A stretch of DNA of 64,000 bases from assembly GCF_041381155.1 (NCBI RefSeq), contig NC_091144.1, forward strand, positions 34,883,262-34,947,261, in the 5' to 3' direction. The notes below the pieces were generated by a model. That model was not told the DNA's origin, did no database searches, and was given only the letters and a program-made list of their open reading frames with translations. Numbering within the stretch: position 1 is the stretch's first letter; each line of letters begins with the position of its first letter. This document shows positions 1 to 11,142 of this stretch, piece after piece. The stretch comes from Argopecten irradians (lineage: Eukaryota > Mollusca > Bivalvia > Pectinida > Pectinidae). The translations under genes and the position numbers were made by a program.

Positions 1-492
1 ATTTGTAGGTCACCACTAGTGATGTGCCAACAAACCAGACACTTTTGGATGAAAGATAAAAACGTAAATAAAAACTTTCGCAAATTATAATATCTGTTGA
101 TGTTATTCAGAATTTTAAAAACTGTCTTCTAACAAAATGCCATTCACTAGACCCCCTCCCCCACAGAGATTGTTAGTGGCTACACTAAAGCCATGGGTTG
201 ATTGGTGGATTAAATAATTAATTATAGCACGACAATCAATGACCGTACAAAACACCACAGACCAGTTCCCACCTGTTGAGCTCGTCGATGAATGTCCCTT
301 TCACAGTGTTCTGTCTATCGTAAAACAGATTTTTCGTTATTTTAGGACTATTTGTAAAACTCCATTGTCGACTGATAATAAAATCTCAAGTTTTGTATTC
401 CTATTTCGAAAACATCTGAATTTGAATGACTAAAACATAAAACTAGCTTGTTTAATACAAAAACTTTGGAATAAAGCATTATATAACAACGT
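1..492. other. Unassigned AT-rich DNA
   Basis: No coding exon, RNA gene or repeat end is recognised. The only open frames are short and low in complexity. Confidence 0.5.
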
Positions 493-578
493 ACAATGTA
501 TGTTGTGTGGATGTCTGTATGTTTTGAGAGGCTGCGGTATATTCGTGCTGTGTCTCCTTCTAGTAGTGGAACTCTGTT
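493..578 (-). repeat. SINE-like fragment (internal part only)
   Basis: It matches the internal part of the SINE-like family seen in fuller form at 3951-4487 and 6733-7255. Shared blocks include the GGCTGCGGTATATTCGTG-like segment and the following TAGTGGAACTCTG. Both ends are missing. Strand is given in the sense of the tRNA-like head. Confidence 0.6.
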
Positions 579-599
579 TAAAATGAAGAAAAATGAGTT

Positions 600-1345
600 T
601 AAGAATTCAAGACAAGCAATGTTCATCTTGACTTTGAAAGAGTCCAAGGATGGGCAATACATGCCAAGAAAAGTGCAGTTATACACAGGTTTGTGAAGGA
701 AGCTGAAATACGAACAATCAGCCAGACAGGGGGCTGGAAGCTGGCTGTAGGTCTCGACCAAACATTAACCATAAATTTCTCCACCAATATCAGACCGGAT
801 ATGGTTCTTTGGTCATCAGGAACAAAGGAAACTATCGTGATAGAACTAACCGAAACGTGCAACAAAGCCCACGAAAGACAGCGGGTATAAAGCCAATCTG
901 ATTAAAATACAGATACTTATAATCACTCCGTTAAATATAGGATCTGAGAAAATCCCATTGGGGGTCACGTCCAGATGACCTTTATACCACGTGGTATTCA
1001 TACCCAATCCATTTTCTACACCTTGCTACATCAATTGAAAACGATATTTCGTCCCACTATATATACACAATTACCTTTGTTGTGCTCTTTGGGCGAGATG
1101 ACTACAGTATTTCGTCCCCTGAAATTCACTGTCAAAATTTTGCCAGCAGCAATTTGATTGACCATTGACAAAGGTCACCTGGACATGACCTCTAATGGGA
1201 TTTTCTCAGATCCTCTTATCTAACGTAGTGATAATAAGGATCTTTATTTTAATCAGATTGGTATAAAGCGCTACTGATGAACGCAGAGAGCAGAAATAGG
1301 TATGCCCAGTTGATGGTAGATGCAAAGCTTTCCGTGCATTACATA
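600..1345 (+). pseudogene. Transposon endonuclease-like fragment, split by a foldback element
   Basis: The frame at about 691-889 reads a GGWKLAVGLD-like strand, then RPDMVLWSSGTKETIVIEL, then ELTETCNKAHERQR. I recall this order (RPD, a short beta hairpin, an ELT/ELTVP strand, then a charged helix) from PD-(D/E)XK-like nuclease domains of R2/CRE-type non-LTR retrotransposons and related proteins in fish and molluscs. The frame stops where the foldback at 893 begins. Beyond that element, about 1284-1345 can be read as RYAQLMVDAK, the KYxxL helix that normally follows. I therefore read this as one domain fragment with a later insertion. No reverse transcriptase is visible upstream. The family assignment is from memory and is moderate at best. 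Confidence 0.4.
893..1261. mobile_element. Foldback/MITE with ~95 bp inverted arms and 7-8 bp TSD
   Basis: The left arm starts CCAATCTGATTAAAATA at 893 and the right arm ends with its complement at 1261. The arms stay similar for about 95 bp, past a GGATCTGAGAAAATCCCATT block (about 941 left, complement near 1215 right). TATAAAG flanks both sides (886-892 and 1262-1268), or 8 bp if the preceding G is counted. An 8 bp duplication would suit hAT, but the class is not settled. Confidence 0.8.
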
Positions 1346-1904
1346 TGTACCTTATGGAGAAAGTTCAAGTTCAATCGCAATGCTGACACTTGAAAAGTGA
1401 ATTAAAATGGGTCTTGTACTACATGAGTATGACTACCTCCATGGCGAAGGTTTTCAAGTAAAAACAAATACATGTCTACCAATATACTGAATATTTCACC
1501 AGTGGGACTGTAAGTTTGATTTTTTTTAAGATGGAGGCTGTGGCAACCATTCAAAAAATCAACACTGGGCAAGGACAATATCAGAATTTTTCCAAACATG
1601 TTTAAACTTAATCCCACTAGTGGAAATTTGATAAAGACCTACTGTAAATCTTGGACAAGAAAACTGGTTGCAATGAAAACGACAGCTGTATGTACAATGT
1701 AGCTAAAATGGCAACAGATTTGTTTTATCTAGGTCAAATAATATCAAAAGCAATGTTAGGGACACCACACTGCTATTTTAATATATAGGACTCCTCAGTG
1801 ATGCTTGAGACGTCAAAAACCAATGTTTTGACAAACTATTCGAGACGTTCAATCAACGTTGATATTCAATGTTGATAACCGTAACCTTGGGCATCTTATA
1901 CGCC
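1346..1904. other. Unassigned AT-rich DNA
   Basis: Nothing recognisable. Short frames on both strands have no domain-like content. Confidence 0.4.
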
Positions 1905-2012
1905 ACCACCATATGGAATTTGAAACAGATCCCTTCTTTTTGAGAAATAGCGGTAACAGGAATTGGTTACTTACAAATGGACAGACCACAGATGATAAGA
2001 AATTTCAATAGT
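1905..2012 (-). repeat. Degraded end of pearl/Helentron-like element
   Basis: It shares the GAGAAATAGCGGTAACA block, the purine-rich GGACAGACCAC stretch and a worn AATAG...CTATCTGAT end with the better copy at 2228-3178. It looks like an older copy of that family's terminal part. Confidence 0.5.
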
Positions 2013-2227
2013 ACACTATCTGATAAAAGTAAACAATTCAAGCTGCAATGTTTTCATCATTTTATTTTTGGTCAGTCTTAAAAGCTACAAATACAACATA
2101 ACAAAGAAAGACTCAGAAATTCAGTTCCTGAGCCAAACCTAAATACAATAATTCATCTTTAACTTTGTGTCTAAACATTCTGTAAGATAATGTATTATTT
2201 TGTAATTCATATTAAACATTTTGAGTT
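2013..2227. other. Unassigned AT-rich spacer
   Basis: AT-rich DNA between two copies of the same repeat family. No exon or repeat end was recognised. Confidence 0.4.
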
Positions 2228-3178
2228 ATGACTCATTACCAGTGGAGGGTTCTGGGTCCGGCACCATACAACTTTCCCAGACAAATTTTTTACTCAAGCC
2301 TATGGAAAGTCATATACTTGAGTAAACAAAAGATCCCAGAGGGATCCTGGCGCCCACCAAAGAATGATCTATGTCTGACAACAGAAAGAGGGATCTTTTC
2401 CCTGCTTTTCAAACTTTTACTACATACTATATATGAAACTTGAGAAAGATCCTTTCAGTACTTTCTGAGATATGTAGCAGTAACAAACTTCAATTATCAA
2501 AATCCAAGATGGCTACCAGTCTATCATCTTGCTGACCGATAAGTCCGAAAATGCACTAGACCTCTTGGGGAACCTGCACATGAAATTTGAGAAAGATCCC
2601 TTCAGTACTTTCTGAGAAATAGCGGTAACAAACTTGAACTATCTAAATCCAAGATGGCTGCCGGTCGGCCATCTTGTTGACCGATCTGTCCCAAAATGCA
2701 ATATGCACAACAAGGGCCCTAGGGGAACCTACATATGGAATTTGAGAAAGATCCCTTCAGTACTTTCTGAGAAATAGCGGTAACAAACTTTAACTATCAA
2801 AATCCAAGATGGCCGCCGGTTGGCCATCTTGTTGACTGATTGGTTCCAAAATGCAATATGCACAACTAGGGTCCTAGGAGAACCTACATATGAAATTTAA
2901 GAAAGATACCTTCAGTACTTTTTGAGAAATAGCGGTAACAAACTTTAACTATCAAAATCCAAGATGGCCGCCGATTGGCCATCTTGTCGACCGATTGATC
3001 CCAAAATGCAATATGCACAACTAGAGCCCTAGAGGAACCTACATGTGAAATTAAAAAAAGATCCCTTCAGCACTTTCTGAGAAATAGCGGTAATAAGAAT
3101 TGTTAACGGACGACGGACCACGGACGAAAGGCGATTTGAATAGCCCACCATCTGATGATGGTTGGCTAAAAATCTATC
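2228..3178 (-). mobile_element. Pearl/Helentron-like non-autonomous element with tandem ~155 bp core
   Basis: About four and a half units of ~145-160 bp follow one another from about 2440 to 3105. Each has GAGAAAGATCCCTTCAGTAC, a GAGAAATAGCGGTAACA block and a short palindrome of the type AAGATGGCC...GGCCATCTT. The array ends in a CGGACGACGGACCACGG-type stretch (about 3106-3125) and a terminal stem-loop, TAGCCCACCATC paired with GATGGTTGGCTA, near 3140-3170. A terminal hairpin, a CCGT/ACGG-rich block and a tandem core match my memory of bivalve pearl elements and the Helentron-derived HINE/DINE elements. The hairpin end is taken as 5', which gives minus orientation. Confidence 0.6.
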
Positions 3179-3362
3179 TGAGAATAGTTTTATGGTGCCG
3201 GGCCCTGGTCAATCTGCCACCATGGCCCCAAACATATGGAGACTCCTACAAATAGACCTAAAATTTGTACTTTTAAAATATCAGTCTTCTTCAGGCCATT
3301 GATTTGTTGTATCTGACTTTAATATTTTTAAAGATTTTAATATAACAAAGTTAACCATTCAT
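3179..3362. other. Unassigned spacer
   Basis: AT-rich DNA between the pearl-like hairpin and a possible LTR. No feature recognised. Confidence 0.3.
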
Positions 3363-3655
3363 TGTAATACATGTTAATCGTTAGCTTTAGTAAATTATAG
3401 TGGTATAGTGCATCGTCTATCCCTAGATCGTATTCTTTTAGTGTGTAATTTATTTGTCGTTGATTGTACGTATTTAAATATTAATCATTGATGTCGGATC
3501 TTTCAGTTTGTCTTGTAGGTGTAAGGTATCACCTGATGTAATGTTATTGTAACGTTAGTAATGTTTGTATTTGTGTTGTTGCAGGGTAAATGTTCCTGTC
3601 ATAAATAAACACCAGTCCGGAACTTGCCGAGTTGGGTCATTGTTTAACCCTTACA
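3363..3655. mobile_element. Possible solo LTR (weak)
   Basis: A 293 bp stretch begins TGTAA and ends TTACA. It has an AATAAA-type signal about 50 bp before its end. These are the usual termini and layout of a Gypsy-like LTR. No clear flanking duplication is visible and no internal retroelement region lies next to it, so this is only a fossil candidate of uncertain family and age. Confidence 0.25.
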
Positions 3656-3666
3656 TCACTCGGTTT

Positions 3667-3722
3667 CACTTACATGACCCTGGCTGTTAGTAGGACGTAA
3701 ACTAATGAAACAAACAAACAAT
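3667..3722 (+). repeat. SINE-like fragment (3' end)
   Basis: It carries the family's terminal block: TTACATGACC, GGCTGTTAGTAGGACGTAA, then a (CAAA)n-type tail. Only the last ~55 bp are present. Confidence 0.65.
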
Positions 3723-3950
3723 ACCTTACCTACAACAGTGCGTATATATAGCTTTCCCGAAGGAAACCCATGTCACATCGAAATAGTAAGTTTGAATTGT
3801 ATAATTTTATTAAGCGCTAGCGTTAGTTTCAATTGACCATGTAATATTTTAACATGAATGTGTAAGGTCATTATGACAAACGCTATACGAATTACCATAT
3901 ACATTGAAATATTCCATGGTAATAGAGTCAATGAGTTTTGAACAATCTAT
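3723..3950. other. Unassigned spacer between SINE copies
   Basis: No coding or repeat signal recognised. Confidence 0.3.
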
Positions 3951-4487
3951 GTTTGTTTGTTTGTTTGATTAATTAACTCCTATTAACAGCTTTGGTCATG
4001 TAAGGACGGCCTCCCATGTATGCAGTGTGTTGCGTGTATGTTGTGCGAGGTGAGTGTTTTGGGAGACTGCGGTATATTCATATTGTGTCTTCTTGTATAA
4101 TGGAACTGTTGCCCTTTTTATAGTGCTATAACACTGAAACATGCCGCCGAAGACACCAAGCAACACACCCCACCCGGTCACATTATACTGACAACGGGCG
4201 AACCAGTCGTCCCACTCCCTGTATGCTGAGCGCTAAGCAGGAGCAGAAACTACCACTTTTAAAGACGTTGGTGTGTCTCGGCCAGGGGACAGAACCCAGA
4301 GCCTTCCTCGCAGCGGCGAACGATCAACTCAAGGCCAAAAGTGAGGAAGTGCTAAGGGAGGCATTAGGAAAGGTAAAAAGTCAGTTAGGAAGAAGAGACA
4401 AGATAAGATTCTAAATTAAGTCGTCTTTTACGATCATGCAATAGGGGCAGCAGGTACAATTCTAACGCCCTACCTGCAGGGTCAATC
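3951..4487 (-). repeat. SINE-like element, near full length (~530 bp)
   Basis: On the plus strand it opens with (GTTT)n, then GATTAATTAACTCCTATTAACAG, and ends near the CCCTACCTGCAGGG block. Read on the minus strand, a tRNA-like stretch with a box B-like GGTTCTGTCCC comes first and the (CAAA)n tail last, which is why the minus strand is called. The middle contains a CACCCGGTCACATTATACTG block shared with all fuller copies here. The tRNA-head reading is inference; repeat identity rests on about ten copies in this window. Confidence 0.8.
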
Positions 4488-4902
4488 AGGCGCTATAGGG
4501 GTCGCTAAATAATACCACCATAGTTTGCCAGGTACTGATTACACAAGTTTTGTCTTATCCATCATCCTGCATGCAACTGTATCCTTCAATGGCTATTGCT
4601 TTCTAGCAGTTTCATTTTGCAAGTTATAAATTAACTTTAATTGGAATAGGTCGGTCAATGTTTATAATATTATTCTCAATAAAATACTATTGTTACTAAA
4701 TTAGTTCTGGAAAGATTTTTTATTGACGAAGACTCTTGGTTCTGTCATTCAGTCATGCAACACCGTAGACTATATGAAATGCCATATATCCTGAGATATA
4801 AGAACTTAATAACTTTGGTAGGATGTCAGTAAAATCGAAGAATCAACCAGTTTACCTTTGCGGTAGCCAAATTCCCGCATTCGTTACTCTAAAATCGTTT
4901 TC

Positions 4903-4906
<4 letters not shown>
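4488..4906. other. Unassigned AT-rich DNA
   Basis: No exon, repeat terminus or RNA gene recognised. Confidence 0.4.
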
Positions 4907-4941
<35 letters not shown>

Positions 4942-5270
4942 TAACGTCATATTAATAGCCAGGGCCATGTAAGGACGGTCTCCCATATAAGAAGTGTCAT
5001 GCGTGTATGCGTGGTTTGTGTTATATGAGACCGGTATATTCATGTTGTATCTTCTTGTATAGTGGAACTCTAGGCCTTTTTATAGTGTTATATCAATGAA
5101 GCATGCCGCTGAAGACACCAAACAACACACCCCACCCGGTCACATTATACGGACAACAGGCGAATCAGTCGCCCTACTCCCTGTGTGCTGAACGCTAAGC
5201 AAAAACTACAACTACACATTTATAGACTATTGACTCGGCCAGGGGACCGAATTAAGAGCTTGACCTAACA
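4907..5270 (-). repeat. SINE-like element, truncated at its 5' (tRNA-like) side
   Basis: It starts with seven or more TTGA repeats instead of GTTT, then the conserved AATTAACGTCATATTAATAG block, the CACCCGGTCACATTATACGG block, and fades past GGCCAGGGGACCGAATT. The tail microsatellite differs from the other copies. Confidence 0.75.
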
Positions 5271-5495
5271 GACATTAATCTGTTCAAAATAAGTGAAATT
5301 ATGGACAAGATTTCTACATTTTGATAACACTTCTACTAATGAGTCTAAAAGGGAAGATCTCAATTTAAACAATAAAACAACATACACGTTGTATTCTACT
5401 CGGAGAGGGTAAACAGCAGAAGGAAACCGTATCATGAATATGGATTTTCTTTTGTAGGGTTTTGGATTTTATTAGTTTAACGTTCTTGTAAGGAC
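5271..5495. other. Unassigned spacer
   Basis: AT-rich; no feature recognised. Confidence 0.3.
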
Positions 5496-6735
5496 GTGTC
5501 TATGTTGTCAATTTCCAAATGGAGATGTATTATCTTTTTTGATAACAATCAATTTTTGGCCAGGAACTTGAAAGTGCAGTACAATTCGAAGGCAATGATC
5601 AGTGTTATTACCATACTTATCCATATCTTTCCCAAAGAATTATTTAATTTTTTCAAGAAGACATCAATCTTTCACCTCGTTCATGGTTATATAACTACTC
5701 TAAAAGCATTCATGGTATCACATCCGACATTTTCACACTGATCCAATCATCCTCTGTCATTTTCAATAGTTCCCGAGACAATTTTATCAACCAAATAATT
5801 CGAAAGGTTTATGATGGGCTTAAGTCTGACAGGGATGTTGTTAGGGAAGTAATAAATGGCAACGACCAATTTGATTTACCCATCACCAAAGGTGATCCTT
5901 ATGCACATGTCGAACACACTAATTGCGACCCCCAAACATTGTACATGGTGAACCATATATGAAAAACCCTTGTTCATATGAGTCAGTAACATCTGTATTG
6001 CAACACATCGTAAATTAAACCATTGGACACAGCAACAGAAAATGGGCGATCCTAGGATGCGATGGATTGCAATTTCTTGTAGGATCACGGCTTATACAAA
6101 AACATGATGAATTGTGAAATATTCTTTTACAACCAGGATTTGGACACTATGAAATTAACATAACAAAAACTTGTTTTAAACTCTTGGGATGTAGCTCGAT
6201 CAGATTTAGGCAAAATGTTAGGTTTCAACTCCATACAAGCTCAACTTTGTTGCCAGAAAGCCACAGACCACCATAGATCTTGGCAGATTTTATCAATTTT
6301 CCTTTACGGGTCTACTGATGAACTCGTATATCCGTATGTCAAGTTTTGCATGGAAATGGATGAACTACCGGCACTCAGTGGTTTTTACTCATGGTGTAGA
6401 GAAATTGAAGATCCAAGGTTTCTATTCATGATAGGTGCCATTTTCACTTATGTATTTGCGTTGTTTTTGTTCAGAAGTGCTTTTCGCCGAAATAACAGTG
6501 ACGTTATGGTCGCAGCAAGAACAAAGTTTTCTGCTTTGTTCTACGGCTTGAATATGACATCTTATCAGGAAATATAGACTACTTAGATCTGAAACGTAGG
6601 ATTCTTTCACCTAATCAAATTAAGTTTTTCATGGAGCATCGGCGCATTCTCTATTAGTGGCTATACCAGTGGAGGTGAAGGCGGATTTTTTTATTCTTGA
6701 GGGAAGCAACAGACGTACAAAAAAGGTTTACTTGT
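5496..6735 (+). pseudogene. Decayed ORF resembling DUF6589-family protein
   Basis: The best frame (6215-6577) reads MLGFNSIQAQLCCQKATDHH, SWQILSIFLYGSTDELVYPY, VKFCMEMDELPALSGFYSWC, then an RSAFRRNNSDV stretch and FSALFYGLNMTSYQEI. I recall this order (a KDHH..SWQ block, a YVK..C block, a hydrophobic strand, RRNN, then F..LF.GxNxxxYQxI) from DUF6589 proteins, which are expanded in cnidarians and molluscs and often sit near transposons. About 6640-6720 reads GYTSGGEGG followed by a shifted match to the E.NR..K end. Upstream (5500-6200) only broken pieces are seen, with stops and frame changes. It lies between two SINE-like copies. The function of DUF6589 proteins is unknown to me; this copy looks dead. 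Confidence 0.5.
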
Positions 6736-7255
6736 TTGTTTGTTGTGATTATTTCAACCTCCTATAAACAGCCAGGGTCATGTAAGGAGGGCCTTCCATT
6801 AATGGAGTGTGTGTAGCGTGTGTGAAGTGCTAGGTGCGTGTTTTGGGAGACTGCGGTATGTTCGTATAGTGAAACTGTTGCCTTTTTTTTATAGTGCTAT
6901 ATCACTGAAGCATGCCGCCGAAGACACCAAGCAACACACCCCACCCGGTCACATTATACTGACAATGTGCGAACCAGTCGTCCGACTCCCTGTATGCTGA
7001 GCGCTAAGCAGGAGCAGAAACTACCACTTTTATAGACTTTGGTGTGTCTCGGTCAGGGGACAGAATCCAGAGCCTTCCTCAAAGGGGCGAACGCTCACCT
7101 CAAGGCCAAAAGTGAGGCGGTGCTAAGGGAGGTTTTAGGAAAGATAAAGTCAGTTGGAACGAAGAGAAAAGATAAGATACTAAATTAACTCGCCTTTTAC
7201 GATCATGCAAAAGGGGCAGCAGGTACAATTCTAACGCCCTACCCTGCAGGGCCCA
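6736..7255 (-). repeat. SINE-like element, near full length
   Basis: It has the same block order as the copy at 3951-4487, from (GTTT)n to the CCCTACCCTGCAGGGCCC end. The two copies are close in sequence over the central region (CACCCGGTCACATTATACTG, GCAGGAGCAGAAACTACCAC), so both are probably young. Confidence 0.8.
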
Positions 7256-7615
7256 ACATTTTAAAAGTAAAGTGAGGAATAATTTCAATCCCTTCGGTCA
7301 TTTACGGAATAAATGGCGCTTGTTATTTGATTAAGTTGTATTTTCGCTCCTGAACGGCTTTGTATACAGGTAGGCTTATAGCTCGAGATATTTCAGTCCA
7401 AATAGCTAATAGATGAGAAGCGGCATAAATAAGTACGTGTAATCCTTTGCGCGAGGCAGAGAGCTGGACAGCTCGCGAGGTACACCTGTGTCAGGTAAGC
7501 ATGGGTTAACTGCCACTTTGTATATAGGGCCGTATAGCTCGATAGAACCAGTATTGGTTCACAAATAGGAATATAAGTTAATGTACTGGTAATGGCTAGA
7601 ACGCCAAGACAGAAT
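7256..7615. other. Unassigned DNA
   Basis: Somewhat richer in GC than the surroundings (for example around GCGCGAGGCAGAGAGC), but no frame, exon or repeat end is recognised. Confidence 0.35.
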
Positions 7616-7973
7616 TGTATTATTGCATGATCATAAAAGGCGACTGAATATAGGACGTTATATTTACTCTTTTACCTACCTGACAATAATGATAATTTCT
7701 GCTCCTGCTTAGCGCTCAGCAAAACGGGAGTGGGACGACTGGTTCGCCCGTTGTCAGTATAATGTGACCGGGTGGGGTGTTTCTTCGGCGGCATTTTTCA
7801 GTGATATAGCACTATAAAAAAGACAACAGTACCACTATACAAGATGACACAATACGAACATACCGCAGTCTCTCAAAACACGCAACTTGTACTTCACAAA
7901 CACTACATACGTGGGAGGCCGCCCTTACATGATTTGGCTGTTAATAGGACGTAAATATAATCGGACAAACAGT
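7616..7973 (+). repeat. SINE-like element lacking the tRNA-like head
   Basis: It starts ATTGCATGATCATAAAAGGC, then jumps to the TTTCTGCTCCTGCTTAGCGC block and runs to GGCTGTTAATAGGACG. The box B-like segment seen in other copies is missing, consistent with an internal deletion. Confidence 0.75.
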
Positions 7974-8096
7974 TGGTTTTAGTTGAACTATATATATTAT
8001 AGTGTAAGTGAGAAGGGCCAGGACAGTTCGTACAGTTCGTATATTTCTCCTAGGTGATACATATTATACTACGTTAGTTGTAGGATGTAATGCTTG

Positions 8097-8200
8097 TTTC
8101 TTTGTTTGTTGGATTCAATTAACGTCATATTGACATTCAAACATTCAGAGTAATGTAAGGACGGCCTCCCATGTATGCTGTGTATTAGGCCTAGCTAGCT
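8097..8200 (-). repeat. SINE-like fragment (3' end)
   Basis: It has (GTTT)n-like start, AATTAACGTCATATTGACA and GTAAGGACGGCCTCCCATGT, and then loses similarity. Confidence 0.6.
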
Positions 8201-10574
8201 AGAGTTGGTACAGTGATATGTAACGTAGGGGAGAAATATAGGAATAGTCCCAAACATAAAGATTAAGTTTATACGAAATGAGTAGGTTCGTCATTTTACA
8301 TGTATAAAAAAAAAAAATTTTTAAACTGGGGATTTTTATTTCCTTGGTGACTCATTTGCTACAGTTAATAACTATTTCTCCTATTCGTCCGCATATTGTC
8401 CGTAATCCAGAATACTCAGTATTATTTATTATCGTTAGGTTTAGAATTGTTAGCAATACTGATTATGGCAGCAAGTTGAAATACTGGACTGTTATATCTG
8501 CCTTTTGGTTTCATTTCTCTCATCTCCCGCCTGAAAAAAAACATGATGGAAAAGGGTATTTTGAGGAATGAGTATCTGAGATTACAGAATAACACAACGC
8601 AAAGTACTGAGACCATTCCCGCTATATACGGGACACATATTCGCCAGAAATTTCGCCTCTACTACACAGTAAGAACCACAACACGGAAATCCGGAGGCCT
8701 TCCACAATTGTAAGGCTACTATAAACACACGAGACCTTACGGTATTGGTTGTTAATAATCAGGGATTACGGATGCAATCACTCAAACTAAAGAAAAACTA
8801 AAGTGACGGATCTTTAGATACCGAATGCAATATTCACCCAACACTAAAGAAAATGCAAAATAAAAAAAAAGAATATTAGAAATATATAGTCCTATGCAGC
8901 TTTTATAAATCAGTTGTATTTTTTTCAGAACGTAAATATTGTAATGGGACCAAAAAAAGGTTTTTATCATATACCTATTTAGAAATCAAATTTCGCCTAG
9001 TTATGTGATTGTACATGATGCATATGTACAGTGTAGATTGTATCGTTACTTACCGAAGAATACATGCTGGTGAAAGTTTTTAACAAATAAGATTAATTTT
9101 AATAGAGATATAAATAAATCAGACTCTCTTAGATGAATGTTTTTTTTTTTTTTAGCCGAAAATGTGTTAGTTTATTATTGCATTGCATGATGTTATAGCA
9201 AATACCCATAGTACAAATTTTCTGAATTGAATCTGAAACTAATTGAGATACGATAACTAAATAAGTCTTCTATAATAATGAATACCGTACATACCCAAAC
9301 CTCTGTTTTACGTTTAACATTCTAGCATGTGGTAGATGTTTATGTTATAGTAATTCTGACTTAAAATTATAGGTTTTACATAAAATCGGAGACACGCACA
9401 CCTTCCACCGCGCTCTAATTTCTTACTGTGCTACAGTATAAATTTCATTCCACGAATTGCCGTCAAAATTTTTATTCATTTGGTGGTCTATATGAATAAA
9501 ACTAACCATGTAAAAAAAGCAAAGCAAGATTAAATTACCGTTTTTTTTAATCACATAAGAAACGTAATTCGATTTTTTTATATATATCTATTGGCAACCA
9601 GGTATTATTATATTATCTTGTTGATTTCGATTATTTCCCGATTTGTCATAATTAGTGTTTTAAAAGTAAAACATTGATTTCGTTATTTCATGAAATCCAT
9701 AGTATGCAGAAGACGCTCAAAGCAAAGATTAACAGATGACTCTAATCTCTATCTTCACTGTAATATTAACAAAAGTTTAATACCAGAACTTTTTCTATAA
9801 GGGTTAAATTTGGCAAAAATGGCCGAAAATGGTGCATTTTGTAGCTCAAAATTAAGAGGTAGGGATAGCATATAGTCTTATTATTAATACTGGTATATTT
9901 TTAAAGAAGAATACTGGAAAATAAATTCCACAAACATCCATAAATATCACACACCTCATTAGGAAATTATGACTTAAATTTCTTGTGTATTATGGTCAAA
10001 ACAGCAAAATTCACATAAAATCCAGTATCCGAGCACACGGACATTTGTTTTTTCTTCCATTTTTCTTTTATGGTATGAACTCCTATTTCCAAAAATCTAT
10101 ATGAGAAAAAAAGTTTAATAAAACAAAATTGTGGAAATAGTGAAATATTCCGATAAATGGTCGATAGGTAATTATACATCCTGTTAAATGGTGACCAAAT
10201 AGTAGGATACAATGTATTCCGATAAATCTCTATCTTGACGGCAATGCGAATAAAGTATACATAATGTACATGTTTCATAATTGTCCTCTTTTTAATAATA
10301 ATTAACGATTTTTTAATACATGTATACATGTAAATTCAGTCCTGCAAAAATGATTTTCAAATTCGCTCCTGATAATTTGATATATAGAGAACGCATCGAT
10401 TTTTTTATATAAATATTTTTTCATGTCAAATATAAGGCATGTTTTGTTTTGCTCACGATAAAACATAAGAATATTAATCAAATAGACATAACAAGCCGGA
10501 ATATAAAAACACCCGCCAAATTTGACCGGGTACCAAGTCGCATCAGCCAATCAGACGCAATGATACAAATTGAT
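8201..10574. other. Long AT-rich stretch, nothing recognised
   Basis: Frames of up to 120 codons occur (for example on the minus strand at 9967-10329), but they are rich in Ile, Lys, Phe, Asn and Tyr as expected of AT-rich non-coding DNA. They show no domain and no splice-site-bounded pattern. A 5' part of the gene starting near 10940 could lie here, but I cannot see it. Confidence 0.4.
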
Positions 10575-10745
10575 TTTCAGACGTAAGTTACGCAAAATCC
10601 TACGTCTACGTTTACACGTACGTGCAGAGTTAACGCCCTTTAGTGAAACACATCTTATGCACACGTAAGTTCGGACGTAAAGTCTACGTTTACGTCCTAC
10701 GTCTACGTGTAGACTTACTGACCTTTAGTAAAACTCAGTCCTGGT
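10575..10745. repeat. ACGT-rich repeat cluster with short inverted repeats
   Basis: Motifs such as CTACGTCTACGTTTACACGT recur on both strands. A short palindrome, GGACGTAAA paired with TTTACGTCC, lies near 10674-10698, and CCTTTAGTGAAAC / CCTTTAGTAAAAC occurs twice. It looks like a worn repeat rather than coding DNA. Confidence 0.45.
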
Positions 10746-10935
10746 CCTTCGGTTACGTCACAACTTGGATTATATTAATAATAGTCTCTTTTTCGAACAG
10801 TTCCTCAGGGTGACGTTCTAAGACCATCGGAATTTTATGTAAATAGTCTGTACCCGACATACAAATTAGCAGCATGGGAGACGCCCTAAGACCATCGTTA
10901 TTTGTGTACTGTAATTAAATGCATTTCATTTTAAC

Positions 10936-11142
10936 AAAGTTGGAAAAGATGGGTCAGCAAAACAGATAGTGGTGTTAGCCAGTGTCTTGACACAATACTG
11001 TCAATGCTTAGGAGATGTGCCCATGCATGCACCACGTCAGAATATGAAGATGCGTTACATAAACTGCAAAATTCGTCTTACAGGTCCAGCAAAAGTCGTT
11101 TTTCGAAACTGGCTCACAAAGACTTGGATGACTGAAGCAAAG
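10936..11142 (+). CDS. Linker exon upstream of SWIM finger (MULE-like)
   Basis: One frame reads TDSGVSQCLDTILSMLRRCA and continues with TTSEYEDALHKLQNSS. A second frame then continues with VFRNWLTKTWMTEAK and ends at a canonical donor, AAG|GTAAGT (11143). In MULE transposases the region between the DDE domain and the SWIM finger has this shape: a helix pair, then a WLxxxWxxxxxxW-type segment. Two good half-matches in different frames imply a single frame change inside the exon. The acceptor is weak and the start is uncertain by several bases. Confidence 0.45.

Noticed and set aside
3996-4414. Frames on either strand inside the SINE-like copy
   Set aside because: The same short frames recur in other copies of the repeat; not genes.
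9967-10550. Two minus-strand frames of 120 and 82 codons
   Set aside because: Composition is AT-driven (Ile, Lys, Tyr, Phe) with no motif or splice pattern.
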